From Candidatus Laterigemmans baculatus (GTDB lineage Bacteria > Planctomycetota > Planctomycetia > Pirellulales > Pirellulaceae), in contig NZ_WRPR01000006.1 in assembly GCF_010367455.1 (NCBI RefSeq), positions 1 through 33,179 on the forward strand: a stretch of DNA of 33,179 bases, given 5' to 3'. This document shows, one piece after another, positions 17,672 through 25,389 of the stretch; position 1 is the first letter of the stretch; every line of letters begins with the position of its first letter. The notes below the pieces were generated by a model. The model worked only from the letters and a program-made list of their open reading frames with translations. It was not told the origin of the DNA and did no database searches. The translations under genes and the position numbers were made by a program.

Positions 17672-19987
17672 ATGGCGCCGGGATTTCAGCCACGGAACAT
17701 CGCCTGTCTGGGCAACTATATTCCCCGACAATGCGGAATTGCTACCTTTAACTACGATACGCGCGCGGCGATCGCCGGAGCCGATCGGCAGGTCAACGCC
17801 TTCGTGGTCGCCGTGAATGATTCGCACGAGGGCTACGACTATCCCCCCGAAGTCCGCTTTCAGTTTTTCCAGCACGATCGCGAGGCGTATCGGCGGGCAG
17901 CGGACTACCTGAACTTCAGCGACGTCGATCTCGTTTGTGTTCAGCACGAATTCGGGATCTACGGCGGGCCGGCAGGCAGCTATCTAATCCCCTTGCTGCG
18001 GGATCTGCGGATGCCCGTGGTTACGATCCTGCACACCGTTTTAGATAACCCAGATCCCGACCAGCGACGGGTGATCCTCGAGTTGGCCAAGTTGTCCGCG
18101 CGGCTGATCGTGATGAGCGAACGCGGCAAGCGATTCCTCATTGACATCTATGGTATCCAGCCAGCGAAGATTGCGGTCGTGCCGCACGGAATTCCCGACA
18201 CCCCCTTTATCGACCCGAATTTCAATAAGGATAAATTTGGAGTCGAGGGGAGGCCCACCCTGCTGACGTTTGGACTGCTTTCACCGGGCAAAGGGCTGGA
18301 GTATGTGATCAAGGCTTTGCCCAAGATCGTGGAGCATACCCCCGACGTCGCGTACATGGTCGTCGGTGCGACCCATCCGAACCTGGTCCGCGCCGATGGC
18401 GAGTCGTATCGCGAATCGCTGCAGCATCTAGCCGAGGAACTCGGCGTGGCGGAGAATTTGCTCTTTTACAATCGGTTTGTGGATATCAAAGAGCTCACGG
18501 AGTTCATTGGCGTCTCAGATATCTACATCACTCCCTATTTGAATCCCGCCCAGATCACGTCCGGCACGCTCGCCTACAGTTTTGGAAGTGGCAAAGCGGT
18601 CATTAGCACTCCTTACTGGCACGCCGAGGAGCTGCTTTCCGATGGACGTGGCGTCCTAGTCCCCTTCCGTGACAGCGAAGCGATCGCCGACGCGGTGATC
18701 GATCTTTTCCAGGATGAGTCGAAGCGGCATCGGATCCGCAAAACTGCGTACGAGCTCGGCCGGGAGATGGTCTGGAGCGAGATCGGCAAACGCCTGCAAA
18801 AGATCTTTGAGGAGGCGGGTACGGCGCACGTTCGCAAGCAAGTCTCGCCCACGCTCCCTCGGCGGAGATACACGATCCCGCCGCTTCAGTGGGAACACCT
18901 GCTGCGGCTGACCGACAGCACCGGGTTGTTTCAGCATGCGACGTATACGATGCCGAATTTTGCCGAAGGGTACTGCACCGACGATAATGCCCGCGCCTTA
19001 GTTTTTACGCTGATGGTCGATGAGCTGGACCAATCGAGCGTCGAACTGCAGCGCGCCGCCTCGGCTTATCAAGCATTCTTGAACTACGCCTATGATCCGG
19101 GGCGAGGGCGATTCCGCAACTTTCTCAGCTTTGACCGCCGCTGGTTGGAGGAGGTCGGCTCGGACGACGCCCACGGCCGAGCGCTGTGGGCGCTGGGCAG
19201 CTGCGTGGGACGAAGCAAACACAGCAGCACCCAATGCTGGGCGACGCAGTTGTTCGCTTCGGCGCTCCGCGCGATGAAAGACATCGGCTCACCGCGGAGT
19301 TGGGCGTTCGCCCTACTTGGGATCGACGAGTACCTGCGTCGACTCGACGGCGATCGACCGGTGACGGAAATGCGGAGCGAACTTTCGGCCCGGCTTCTGA
19401 GGCTGTACAACCAAGTAGCCGCCAATGACTGGCTGTGGTTCGAGGATTATTTGACCTACAGCAACGCCAAGCTCTCGCAAGCGATGATTGTGACGGGCCA
19501 CGCCACCGGCAATCATGAATTCCTCGACTGTGGGCTGACGTCGCTAAAATGGCTTTCGGAGATCCAGCAGAGCGAGTCGGGGCATTTGCGAAGCATCGGA
19601 TGCAATGGTTTCTACCGCCGTGGTGGCTCGCCCGCCGCATTCGACCAGCAGCCGTTGGAGGCGCAGGGAATGGTCTCGGCCTCCTTGGCTGCCTGGCGCG
19701 CGACGCGGGATGACGATTGGCTGCGAAGCGCGCAAACGGCTTTTGAATGGTTTCTCGGAGCCAACGACTTGGGCGTCCCCGTTTACGATACGCTCACCGG
19801 TGGTTGCCACGATGGACTGCAGTGCGACAGCATGAATAAGAACCAAGGTGCCGAATCGACGCTCGCCTACTTGCTCTCGTTGGCGGAGTTGATGCAGACG
19901 GCAGGAATCGCCTCGCGGGAACTGGCCAAAGGACTAGCAACGGAACCGCAGGGCCTGGCCCTTCCCTGGAATAGTACTCACCGCTAA
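17672..19987 (+). CDS. GT4-type glycosyltransferase joined to a large C-terminal helical (glycosidase-like) domain
   Basis: A 771-residue two-part protein. Residues about 8-390 are a GT-B fold glycosyltransferase of the GT4 type: an N-terminal Gly-rich start (CLGNYIPRQCGIATF), QHEFGIYGG (about 91), VPHGIPD (about 170), the C-lobe opening LTFGLLSPGKGLE (about 198) and a donor-site region TSGTLAYSFGSGKAVISTPYWHAEE (about 295-320). Residues about 400-755 are mainly helical with TDDNARA near 436 and repeated Trp/Gly-rich turns (FLSFDRRWLEEVGSDDAHGRALWALG). This suggests an (alpha/alpha)-barrel like those of many glycosidases. No signal peptide is present. The start at 17672 has AAGGA about 10 nt upstream. 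GT4 members commonly use GDP-mannose or other nucleotide sugars with retention. The donor here is inferred from the GH130 neighbours, the second of which starts 24 bp downstream. Confidence 0.88.
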   Translation: MAPGFQPRNIACLGNYIPRQCGIATFNYDTRAAIAGADRQVNAFVVAVNDSHEGYDYPPEVRFQFFQHDREAYRRAADYLNFSDVDLVCVQHEFGIYGGPAGSYLIPLLRDLRMPVVTILHTVLDNPDPDQRRVILELAKLSARLIVMSERGKRFLIDIYGIQPAKIAVVPHGIPDTPFIDPNFNKDKFGVEGRPTLLTFGLLSPGKGLEYVIKALPKIVEHTPDVAYMVVGATHPNLVRADGESYRESLQHLAEELGVAENLLFYNRFVDIKELTEFIGVSDIYITPYLNPAQITSGTLAYSFGSGKAVISTPYWHAEELLSDGRGVLVPFRDSEAIADAVIDLFQDESKRHRIRKTAYELGREMVWSEIGKRLQKIFEEAGTAHVRKQVSPTLPRRRYTIPPLQWEHLLRLTDSTGLFQHATYTMPNFAEGYCTDDNARALVFTLMVDELDQSSVELQRAASAYQAFLNYAYDPGRGRFRNFLSFDRRWLEEVGSDDAHGRALWALGSCVGRSKHSSTQCWATQLFASALRAMKDIGSPRSWAFALLGIDEYLRRLDGDRPVTEMRSELSARLLRLYNQVAANDWLWFEDYLTYSNAKLSQAMIVTGHATGNHEFLDCGLTSLKWLSEIQQSESGHLRSIGCNGFYRRGGSPAAFDQQPLEAQGMVSASLAAWRATRDDDWLRSAQTAFEWFLGANDLGVPVYDTLTGGCHDGLQCDSMNKNQGAESTLAYLLSLAELMQTAGIASRELAKGLATEPQGLALPWNSTHR

Positions 19988-20011
19988 CCTGCCTCGACGC
20001 CAAGACGAACC

Positions 20012-21484
20012 GTGGACTTACAACAACATGTGCGCCGCACCGGAATCGTTTTACGCCCGGATCCTCGACGTGTATTGCTTCGAAAACTCGATCTGGGATC
20101 GCGCGAACGGACCGTAAAGATCATCTCGCGGGTGCTGGCCGAATCGGAGGAAGCGGTGGAGAGGACGTGGCAGGAGGTCTGTCGCGACTTCAACCAGAGA
20201 CACCGCAATGCAGCCGACTTTTTCCAGCACCGATTCGAGCAGCTGAGAGAATATCTGCCGAGCGACCGCCGTATCGACAGAACCCGTCAGCTGTTGATCG
20301 GCGCTTATTTTTCGCTCGAGTACACGGTCGAGTCGGCGGCCCTCTTCAATCCTTCCATGGTCTGGCATCCTGATCAATCGGGACTCCCCGCTGGACACCG
20401 ACGTTTTGTTCTTTCGTTGCGCGCGACCGGCGAAGGACATATTTCTTCGGTCGCTTTTCGCAGTGGAACCGTGGATGAGAAATGTTGGATTACCGTCAAC
20501 GAGCCGAGCGGCTATGTGACTTCACCCAAGGTGGCGCCGGACGCTTTCTACGAAAAGAGACTTTTCCGCAGCAAGCTGTTTGAGCTCGGTCTGTGGAATT
20601 CATTCTGCTCGGAAGTGCTCGACGAACTCGGCGACCGCTTTACCTTGTCGCAACTGGCGTCGGTCGTGAACACGAGCGACGAGCAGCATCGCCAGCAGAA
20701 CCAGGACTTCCACCGCCTGGGTCACGAGATTCTCGAGTTGGCCCGCAGCAATTACGCCGTTCAGTATCAGCCCACTTCGGATCTGTCGGAGCGTCTGCTT
20801 TTTCCTTACGGACCGACCGAGACCAACGGTATCGAGGATGCCCGATTTGTCCGTTTCGTCGACGACGACCAACAGGTGACCTACTACGGAACGTTCAGCG
20901 CTTATGACGGCCAAGTGGTTCTTCCGCAGCTGATCGAAACCGCCGATTTCCTCCATTTTCGAATTAGCACCCTCAACGGTTCGGAGGTTGGCAATAAGGG
21001 TTTTGCACTCTTTCCCCGCAAGATTCGCGATCGCTACTACATGCTGTCTCGGCAAGACGGAGAAAACCTCTACATTATGTCGAGCGATTTACTGCACTTT
21101 TGGCATCGCAAGCAATTGCTCGCCAGACCCGCTTACGAGTGGGAGTTCGTGCAGTTGGGCAACTGCGGTAGCCCGATCGAGACCGACCGCGGGTGGCTTG
21201 TCCTGACGCATGGGGTGGGCCCGGTGCGGACCTATGGGATTGGTGCGTTTTTGCTTGATCTGGAGAAACCAACGCGGATCATCGGACGGCTCAAGCAGCC
21301 GCTGCTGTTGGCCAATGAGACGGAGCGCAATGGCTACGTCCCCAACGTCGTCTACAGCTGCGGTTCCGTCGTTCACAACGGGCACCTGATTTTGCCATAT
21401 GCGATGAGCGACGAATCGAGCTCCATCGCAGTCGTCACCCTCGACCCGCTCCTCGATGCGATCGAACGAGACGGACTGCCCTGA
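20012..21484 (+). CDS. divergent GH130 family protein with N-terminal extension
   Basis: A 490-residue protein whose C-terminal two thirds match the GH130 propeller: FPYGPTETNGIEDARFVRF (Glu275, Asp276), YYGTFSAYDG, LFPRKIRDRYYMLSRQDGENLYIMSSD, NCGSPIETDRGWLVLTHGVG and NGYVPNVVYSCG. The equivalent motif in the first GH130 is about 135 residues nearer the N-terminus, so this protein carries a large extra N-terminal region. That region is helical in character, and it contains a segment FNPSMVWHPDQSGLP that may be the propeller's first blade. The HRPV segment of the first enzyme appears here as SRQDGE, so phosphate handling may differ (phosphorylase versus hydrolase). The start is GTG at 20012; a GTG seven codons later is an alternative. 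There is no signal peptide. The TGA stop at 21482-21484 coincides with the TGAGCC of a repeat element. Confidence 0.88.
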   Translation: MDLQQHVRRTGIVLRPDPRRVLLRKLDLGSRERTVKIISRVLAESEEAVERTWQEVCRDFNQRHRNAADFFQHRFEQLREYLPSDRRIDRTRQLLIGAYFSLEYTVESAALFNPSMVWHPDQSGLPAGHRRFVLSLRATGEGHISSVAFRSGTVDEKCWITVNEPSGYVTSPKVAPDAFYEKRLFRSKLFELGLWNSFCSEVLDELGDRFTLSQLASVVNTSDEQHRQQNQDFHRLGHEILELARSNYAVQYQPTSDLSERLLFPYGPTETNGIEDARFVRFVDDDQQVTYYGTFSAYDGQVVLPQLIETADFLHFRISTLNGSEVGNKGFALFPRKIRDRYYMLSRQDGENLYIMSSDLLHFWHRKQLLARPAYEWEFVQLGNCGSPIETDRGWLVLTHGVGPVRTYGIGAFLLDLEKPTRIIGRLKQPLLLANETERNGYVPNVVYSCGSVVHNGHLILPYAMSDESSSIAVVTLDPLLDAIERDGLP

Positions 21485-21591
21485 GCCCGACGCGCGAGCC
21501 TCGGGCCCTGGTTAGCCTGGGGTTTCCGGCGCAGCCCCCGCGGTTAGCGCCGTCGGTTAGCGCCGTCGGCTCAGGGTTTCCGGCAGAGTCC
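21482..21591 (+). repeat. CGCTAGC-core element, copy C (degenerate)
   Basis: It starts with TGAGCC, which supplies the stop codon of the second GH130 gene. It continues through GCGCGAGCCTCGGGCC and CCGCGGTTAGCGCCGTCGG, and ends GGGTTTCCGGCAGAGTCC, like the right end of copy D. The 13-bp unit TTAGCGCCGTCGG is duplicated in tandem at 21544-21556 and 21557-21569. Confidence 0.7.
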
Positions 21592-21687
21592 AGCCAACAG
21601 CCTGCGGCGGCAGTCGCCAGCGGCGGAGGGGGTGGTTAAGATGGGCCAGCGTTCGTCCCTTACCTGAGCCCCTTCGGAGACTGCACG

Positions 21688-22413
21688 ATGAGATTTGCTA
21701 TGCGCTGGGCGTTGCTATCGGTTCTCGCCGCCACTCTCGCCCCGCTGCCGGGATTCGCCCAGCAGACCAAACCGGCCCACGACGCGGTCACTCCGGTTCC
21801 CCGCGGCGGCTCGTGGATGACACGTCATGAAGCGATGAACAAGCGCGTCGCCCAGGGCAACGTCGACCTCGTGTTCATCGGGGATTCGATCACGCAAGGC
21901 TGGGAAGGTAATGGCAAGCAGGTCTGGGAAGAATACTATGGCGACCGCAACGCCGTGAACTTGGGAATCGGCGGCGACCGTACCCAGCACGTGATCTGGC
22001 GATTGGACAACGGCAACCTCGAAGGTATCTCTCCCGATCTGGCCGTCATCATGATCGGCACCAATAACTCGCGAAGCAACAAACCCGAAGAGATCGCCGA
22101 CGGCGTCGAGCAGATTATCGAACAGCTGAAAACCAAGACGCCGGAAACGGAGATTCTCCTGCTCGGCATCTTTCCCCGCGGCGCCACCCCTGAAGATCCA
22201 CTCCGCCAGGTGAACGAGAAAACCAATCAAATGATCTCGAAATTCGCCGATGGCCAGCAGGTGCATTACTTGGACATCGGCAAGGAGTTTCTTGGCGAGG
22301 ACGGCAGCCTCAGTAAGGAAATCATGCCCGACCTGCTGCACTTGAGCCCGCAGGGTTATGAGATTTGGGCCAAGTCGATCGAGCCCAAGGTCAAAGAACT
22401 GCTGGCTCAGTAA
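21688..22413 (+). CDS. secreted SGNH/GDSL-family hydrolase
   Basis: A 241-residue exported esterase-like protein. Residues 1-24 form a signal peptide (hydrophobic LLSVLAATLAPLPGFAQ). The four SGNH blocks are all present: block I FIGDSITQGW with nucleophile Ser67, block II LGIGGDRTQH with Gly at about 95, block III MIGTNN with Asn126, and block V DLLHLSPQGY with catalytic Asp215 and His218. The GDRTQHVIWRL context resembles the PAF-acetylhydrolase/rhamnogalacturonan acetylesterase-like branch. A role in deacetylating carbohydrates outside the cytoplasm is plausible but the substrate is not shown. The gene follows the sugar locus on the same strand but is separated by repeat copy C, so co-transcription is uncertain. 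It is convergent with the next gene. Confidence 0.93.
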   Translation: MRFAMRWALLSVLAATLAPLPGFAQQTKPAHDAVTPVPRGGSWMTRHEAMNKRVAQGNVDLVFIGDSITQGWEGNGKQVWEEYYGDRNAVNLGIGGDRTQHVIWRLDNGNLEGISPDLAVIMIGTNNSRSNKPEEIADGVEQIIEQLKTKTPETEILLLGIFPRGATPEDPLRQVNEKTNQMISKFADGQQVHYLDIGKEFLGEDGSLSKEIMPDLLHLSPQGYEIWAKSIEPKVKELLAQ

Positions 22414-22476
22414 TCGACGAGCTTTGGTAGCCTCGTCGAGCTGCGAAGGGGTGGTCATGCGATCGTCCCACGTTCG

Positions 22477-23841
22477 TCAGGACGTCGCAGCAGCCCGCCG
22501 GGCGTATTCCGCCAGCCGATTGACCTCGCTGCTGACCGTCACCCGCCGAATCTCGTTCGCGGTGGTTTCACCGCGAACGGCCTTTAGCAGGGCCATGTCG
22601 ACCAGAGGAGTCATCCCGGCGTCGATGGCCAGCATCTCCAACTGCTCGGCCGACTCTCCGGCATCGATCGCGGCGGCAAAGCGGTGATCGGTCTCGAGCA
22701 CTTCACAGATGGCGGTTTGCCTGGCAAAGCCGTCGTGGCTGCAGGCGGAACATCCTTCGGCACGATACAGCTGCGGCTGCGTGCCACCCAGTTTTTCCGC
22801 GACTCGCTCGGGGACGGGGATGGGGCCGTCCGAGGCTAGCGGCACGCGGCATTCGAGGCAGAGCGTCCGGATCAATCGTTGAGCGACGACGCCGATCAAC
22901 GCATCGGCTAAGAAATGTCGGTTCGCTCCGTAAGCCAACATCGTCCGCACGGCTTCGGCTGCCGTGTGCGCGTGAACGGTCGCAAGCACCAGCTGTCCGC
23001 CCAGCCCCGCGCGAATTGCGGTCTCCGCCGTGCGGTGGTCGCGAATTTCACCAACCATCACGACGTCGGGGGAGTTCCGCAAACAGGCTTTGAGAAGGTC
23101 GTGAAAGTCGCAGCCGGTCTCCACGTCGACTTGCGACTGGAGGACGCCGGGCAACACCCGCTCGACCGGGTCCTCGAGCGTGTGGATCTTGAGCGTACCG
23201 TCGGCCAAATAGTCGATGCACGAGTAGAGCGTGCTGGTTTTACCGTGCCCGGTCGGGCCGGCGACCAGGAGCAATCCGTGCGGCCGCGCCAGCAGCTCCC
23301 TCAGATGCTCGGCACGATCTTCCATCCCTAGCTCGTCGAGTTTTCGCAGCGGCTCGGAGGTATCAAAGATCCGCACCGCCAAGTCCTGACCGAACAGCGT
23401 CGGCATCGAGCTGAGCCGCAGATCGACCACCGTTCCATCAGACAATTCGATCTGGCTACGACCTTCGGCCGGCGTATGGATGCCCGCCGTGGGATCGATC
23501 TCGGCGCTCACCCGCAGGTGGTTCTGCACGCGGTGACCATAGCTGCGGTTGAGCCGGCTGACGCTTTTGAGCCGCCCGAGTCGCCGCACGCGGATCGTGA
23601 CTCCTTCGGGCTCGTCCGAGAAAAAAATATCGCTGGCCCCTTTCTGCAATGCCCACTCGATCAAGTTGTCCGCGTACACGTGTGGGGGCGACACCTCCAA
23701 GCTGTTGTCGAGCGCGTCGAAGACCGGAAGCTGCTCCTCGGGTTCCGGATCCACCGCAGGTTCACGGTTCACGGTAGGCTCACGGTTTGTAGCGTCGCGT
23801 TCAGCAGGCAGTCGGTCAGCAGGCAGTCGGTCCTCGGGCAT
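22477..23841 (-). CDS. GspE/PilB-type secretion or pilus ATPase
   Basis: A 454-residue hexameric-type traffic ATPase that would power a type II secretion or type IV pilus machine from the cytoplasmic side. The N-terminal 50 residues are low complexity, with repeats of RLPA and NREP built from tandem 15-bp DNA units near 23800-23830. The N2-like domain follows (ASDIFFSDEPEGVTIRVRRLGRL, about 69-91). Walker A is GPTGHGKT (195-202, with His in place of the usual Ser), the Asp box LEDPVE is at 222-227 and Walker B VVMVGEIRD at 260-268. A zinc site C328-x2-C331 and C364-x2-C367 is typical of GspE/PilB and absent from PilT. No GspF, pilin or secretin gene is adjacent, so it is an orphan here. The start ATG at 23841 lies just outside repeat copy D. 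Confidence 0.92.
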   Translation of the reverse strand: MPEDRLPADRLPAERDATNREPTVNREPAVDPEPEEQLPVFDALDNSLEVSPPHVYADNLIEWALQKGASDIFFSDEPEGVTIRVRRLGRLKSVSRLNRSYGHRVQNHLRVSAEIDPTAGIHTPAEGRSQIELSDGTVVDLRLSSMPTLFGQDLAVRIFDTSEPLRKLDELGMEDRAEHLRELLARPHGLLLVAGPTGHGKTSTLYSCIDYLADGTLKIHTLEDPVERVLPGVLQSQVDVETGCDFHDLLKACLRNSPDVVMVGEIRDHRTAETAIRAGLGGQLVLATVHAHTAAEAVRTMLAYGANRHFLADALIGVVAQRLIRTLCLECRVPLASDGPIPVPERVAEKLGGTQPQLYRAEGCSACSHDGFARQTAICEVLETDHRFAAAIDAGESAEQLEMLAIDAGMTPLVDMALLKAVRGETTANEIRRVTVSSEVNRLAEYARRAAATS

Positions 23842-23880
23842 GGTGCGGCTCGGGCTCGGGAGGGAATGCGTGAAAGGCTC

Positions 23881-24159
23881 GGCTCTGCCAGAAACTCCAG
23901 TGACTTCAGTCTATTGAGCCGTAGGCGCTAGCCTCGGGCTCCTGAGCCGCAGGCGCTAGCCTCGGGCCTCTGAGCCGCAGGCGCTAGCCTCGGGCCTCGC
24001 AGCCCAAAAATTTTCGCCGCAGCACCCGCGGCTAGCGCCGTCGGCTCACGGTTATCCGTCTTTTGAGCCGCAGGCGCTAGCCTCGGGCCTCGCAGCCCAA
24101 AAATTTTCGCCGCAGCACCCGCGGCTAGCGCCGTCGGCTCACAGTTTTCTGGGAGAGCC
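23881..24159 (+). repeat. CGCTAGC-core element with inverted ends, copy D (internally duplicated)
   Basis: The left end GGCTCTGCCAGAAAC (23881-) is matched by the right end, whose reverse complement is GGCTCTCCCAGAAAACTGT (24159-24141). Inside are several GAGCCGYAGGCGCTAGCC units, and a 79-bp segment is repeated exactly in direct orientation at 23971-24049 and 24064-24142. Each 79-bp copy is itself a stem-loop, with GAGCCGCAGGCGCTAGCC pairing with GGCTAGCGCCGTCGGCTC. The element fills most of the 400-bp gap between the ATPase start and the AHSA1-domain gene. No gene is seen in it. Confidence 0.88.
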
Positions 24160-24243
24160 TAGCGGTCGACGCGTGCAATTCGCGTGCCTGGTCCAGCATC
24201 TGCACCGGCGGCGGAACCAGTCTGCCAGCCCTTCGCGCCGCAG

Positions 24244-24774
24244 CTAGGCGGAGACGCCACCCTGATCGATCAAGAAACCGGCGAGACGGTCGAGCGTTTG
24301 ATTGCCGCCGCGGACCGCTCCAAAGGCTTCCGCGCGATCCCGTTCCTCGGCCGAGTCGAACAGCATCCGCATCGTCAGCCGCGTCTGGTTGCCGATTTCG
24401 GCAAAGCTCACGGTGACGTGAAATTGTGTTGATCCGACCGCTTCATCGCCCGAGTGCGCGTAGACCAATCGCTCGGGTTTGACGATCTCGAGATAGGAGA
24501 TTTGGTTTTTGTACTCGGCGCCGTCGGGCCCGTGCATCACGAATTGCCAAACCCCCCCGGGGCGAACTTCCATTTCGCTCAGCGTGTTGGAAAATCCGCT
24601 CGGCCCCCACCACTGCGCCACGTGCTTGGAATCGGTCCATGCCTGGAAGACGAGCGCCCGCGGGGCGTCGAAGACTCGGGAGATGACGATTTCCCGTTGC
24701 GACTCGTCACGCGTACCGTTCGGACTGCGTTGATTCACCGGGGTGGGACCTTTGGGGTAGGAGGTCGATCGCAT
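24244..24774 (-). CDS. SRPBCC/AHSA1-domain protein
   Basis: A 176-residue cytoplasmic protein. After a polar N-terminal tail (about 30 residues), the region from about 29 to 170 is an AHSA1-like START/SRPBCC domain: VISRVFDAPRALVFQAWTDSKHVAQWWGPSGF, then MEVRPGGVWQFVMHGPDG and LVYAHSGDE. It ends with the helix GGNQTLDRLAGFL. Family members bind hydrophobic ligands or act as stress-related proteins, and a specific role cannot be assigned. It is the third gene of a same-strand run with DoxX (32-bp gap) and the AhpD-like gene. Such DUF/AHSA1 genes often accompany small redox or quinone-related proteins. Confidence 0.9.
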   Translation of the reverse strand: MRSTSYPKGPTPVNQRSPNGTRDESQREIVISRVFDAPRALVFQAWTDSKHVAQWWGPSGFSNTLSEMEVRPGGVWQFVMHGPDGAEYKNQISYLEIVKPERLVYAHSGDEAVGSTQFHVTVSFAEIGNQTRLTMRMLFDSAEERDRAEAFGAVRGGNQTLDRLAGFLIDQGGVSA

Positions 24775-24805
24775 CGTCAGCCGTATCGGATTCCGTCCGC
24801 TCCGC

Positions 24806-25264
24806 TCACTCCAAGACGGGCGTCGGTCGCCCGGTGGCCTTGCTCCGCGGCAGCGGCAAAAAGCGTCCGATCGAGTAGGCGCCGGGGCCAGCGATCAGCG
24901 TCGGCGCGAGCAACCCGATCAGCGCCCAGTTGTATTCGAATCCACCTTCGCTCAGAAGGAACCCGTTTTTTCCATGCACCGTCGCGATCGCTCCGAGCAT
25001 GATCACGATCAGCGAAGCGGCGGAGAAACGCGTCAGGAAGCCGACGACGAGGCCGCACCCACCGAAGAATTCGCCGATCGCGACAGCGTACCCCAGCGGC
25101 GCGCCCATCTGCTCGACCGTCGCCTCGAGCCCCTGACCGCCGAAGGCACCGAACATCTTCTGCGCCCCATGGGCGATGAACACTACTCCCGCGGCGACGC
25201 GGACGATCAACAAAGAAAGATCCACAGCCGACCGGTCCAACGCTCCCCTTCTCGCGTCATTCAT
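24806..25264 (-). CDS. DoxX family membrane protein
   Basis: A 152-residue protein with four predicted membrane helices and the DoxX family pattern: LLIVRVAAGVVFIAHGAQKMFGAFGG at the first helix, AIGEFFGGCGLVVGFLTRFSA in the second and third, and a C-terminal hydrophobic pair around NWALIGLLAPTLIAGPG. The ATG at 25264 starts shortly before the first helix; an open frame extends further up to 25618 but with no membrane or domain character, and it overlaps the AhpD-like gene. DoxX relatives are linked to quinone/thiosulfate oxidation or redox stress in some organisms, yet most are uncharacterised. It sits between the AhpD-like and AHSA1-like genes on the same strand. Confidence 0.9.
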   Translation of the reverse strand: MNDARRGALDRSAVDLSLLIVRVAAGVVFIAHGAQKMFGAFGGQGLEATVEQMGAPLGYAVAIGEFFGGCGLVVGFLTRFSAASLIVIMLGAIATVHGKNGFLLSEGGFEYNWALIGLLAPTLIAGPGAYSIGRFLPLPRSKATGRPTPVLE

Positions 25265-25389
25265 CCGTCGCACTCCGGTTCGCAGCCGCTTTGCAAAATC
25301 GCCGCCGTACACTCGTTCGGTGACCCAGGCCGACCACCCGCGGCGAGGCAGTCGCGTCTCCGTCCTTATAGCGTCCCCCGCGGTGTTTC

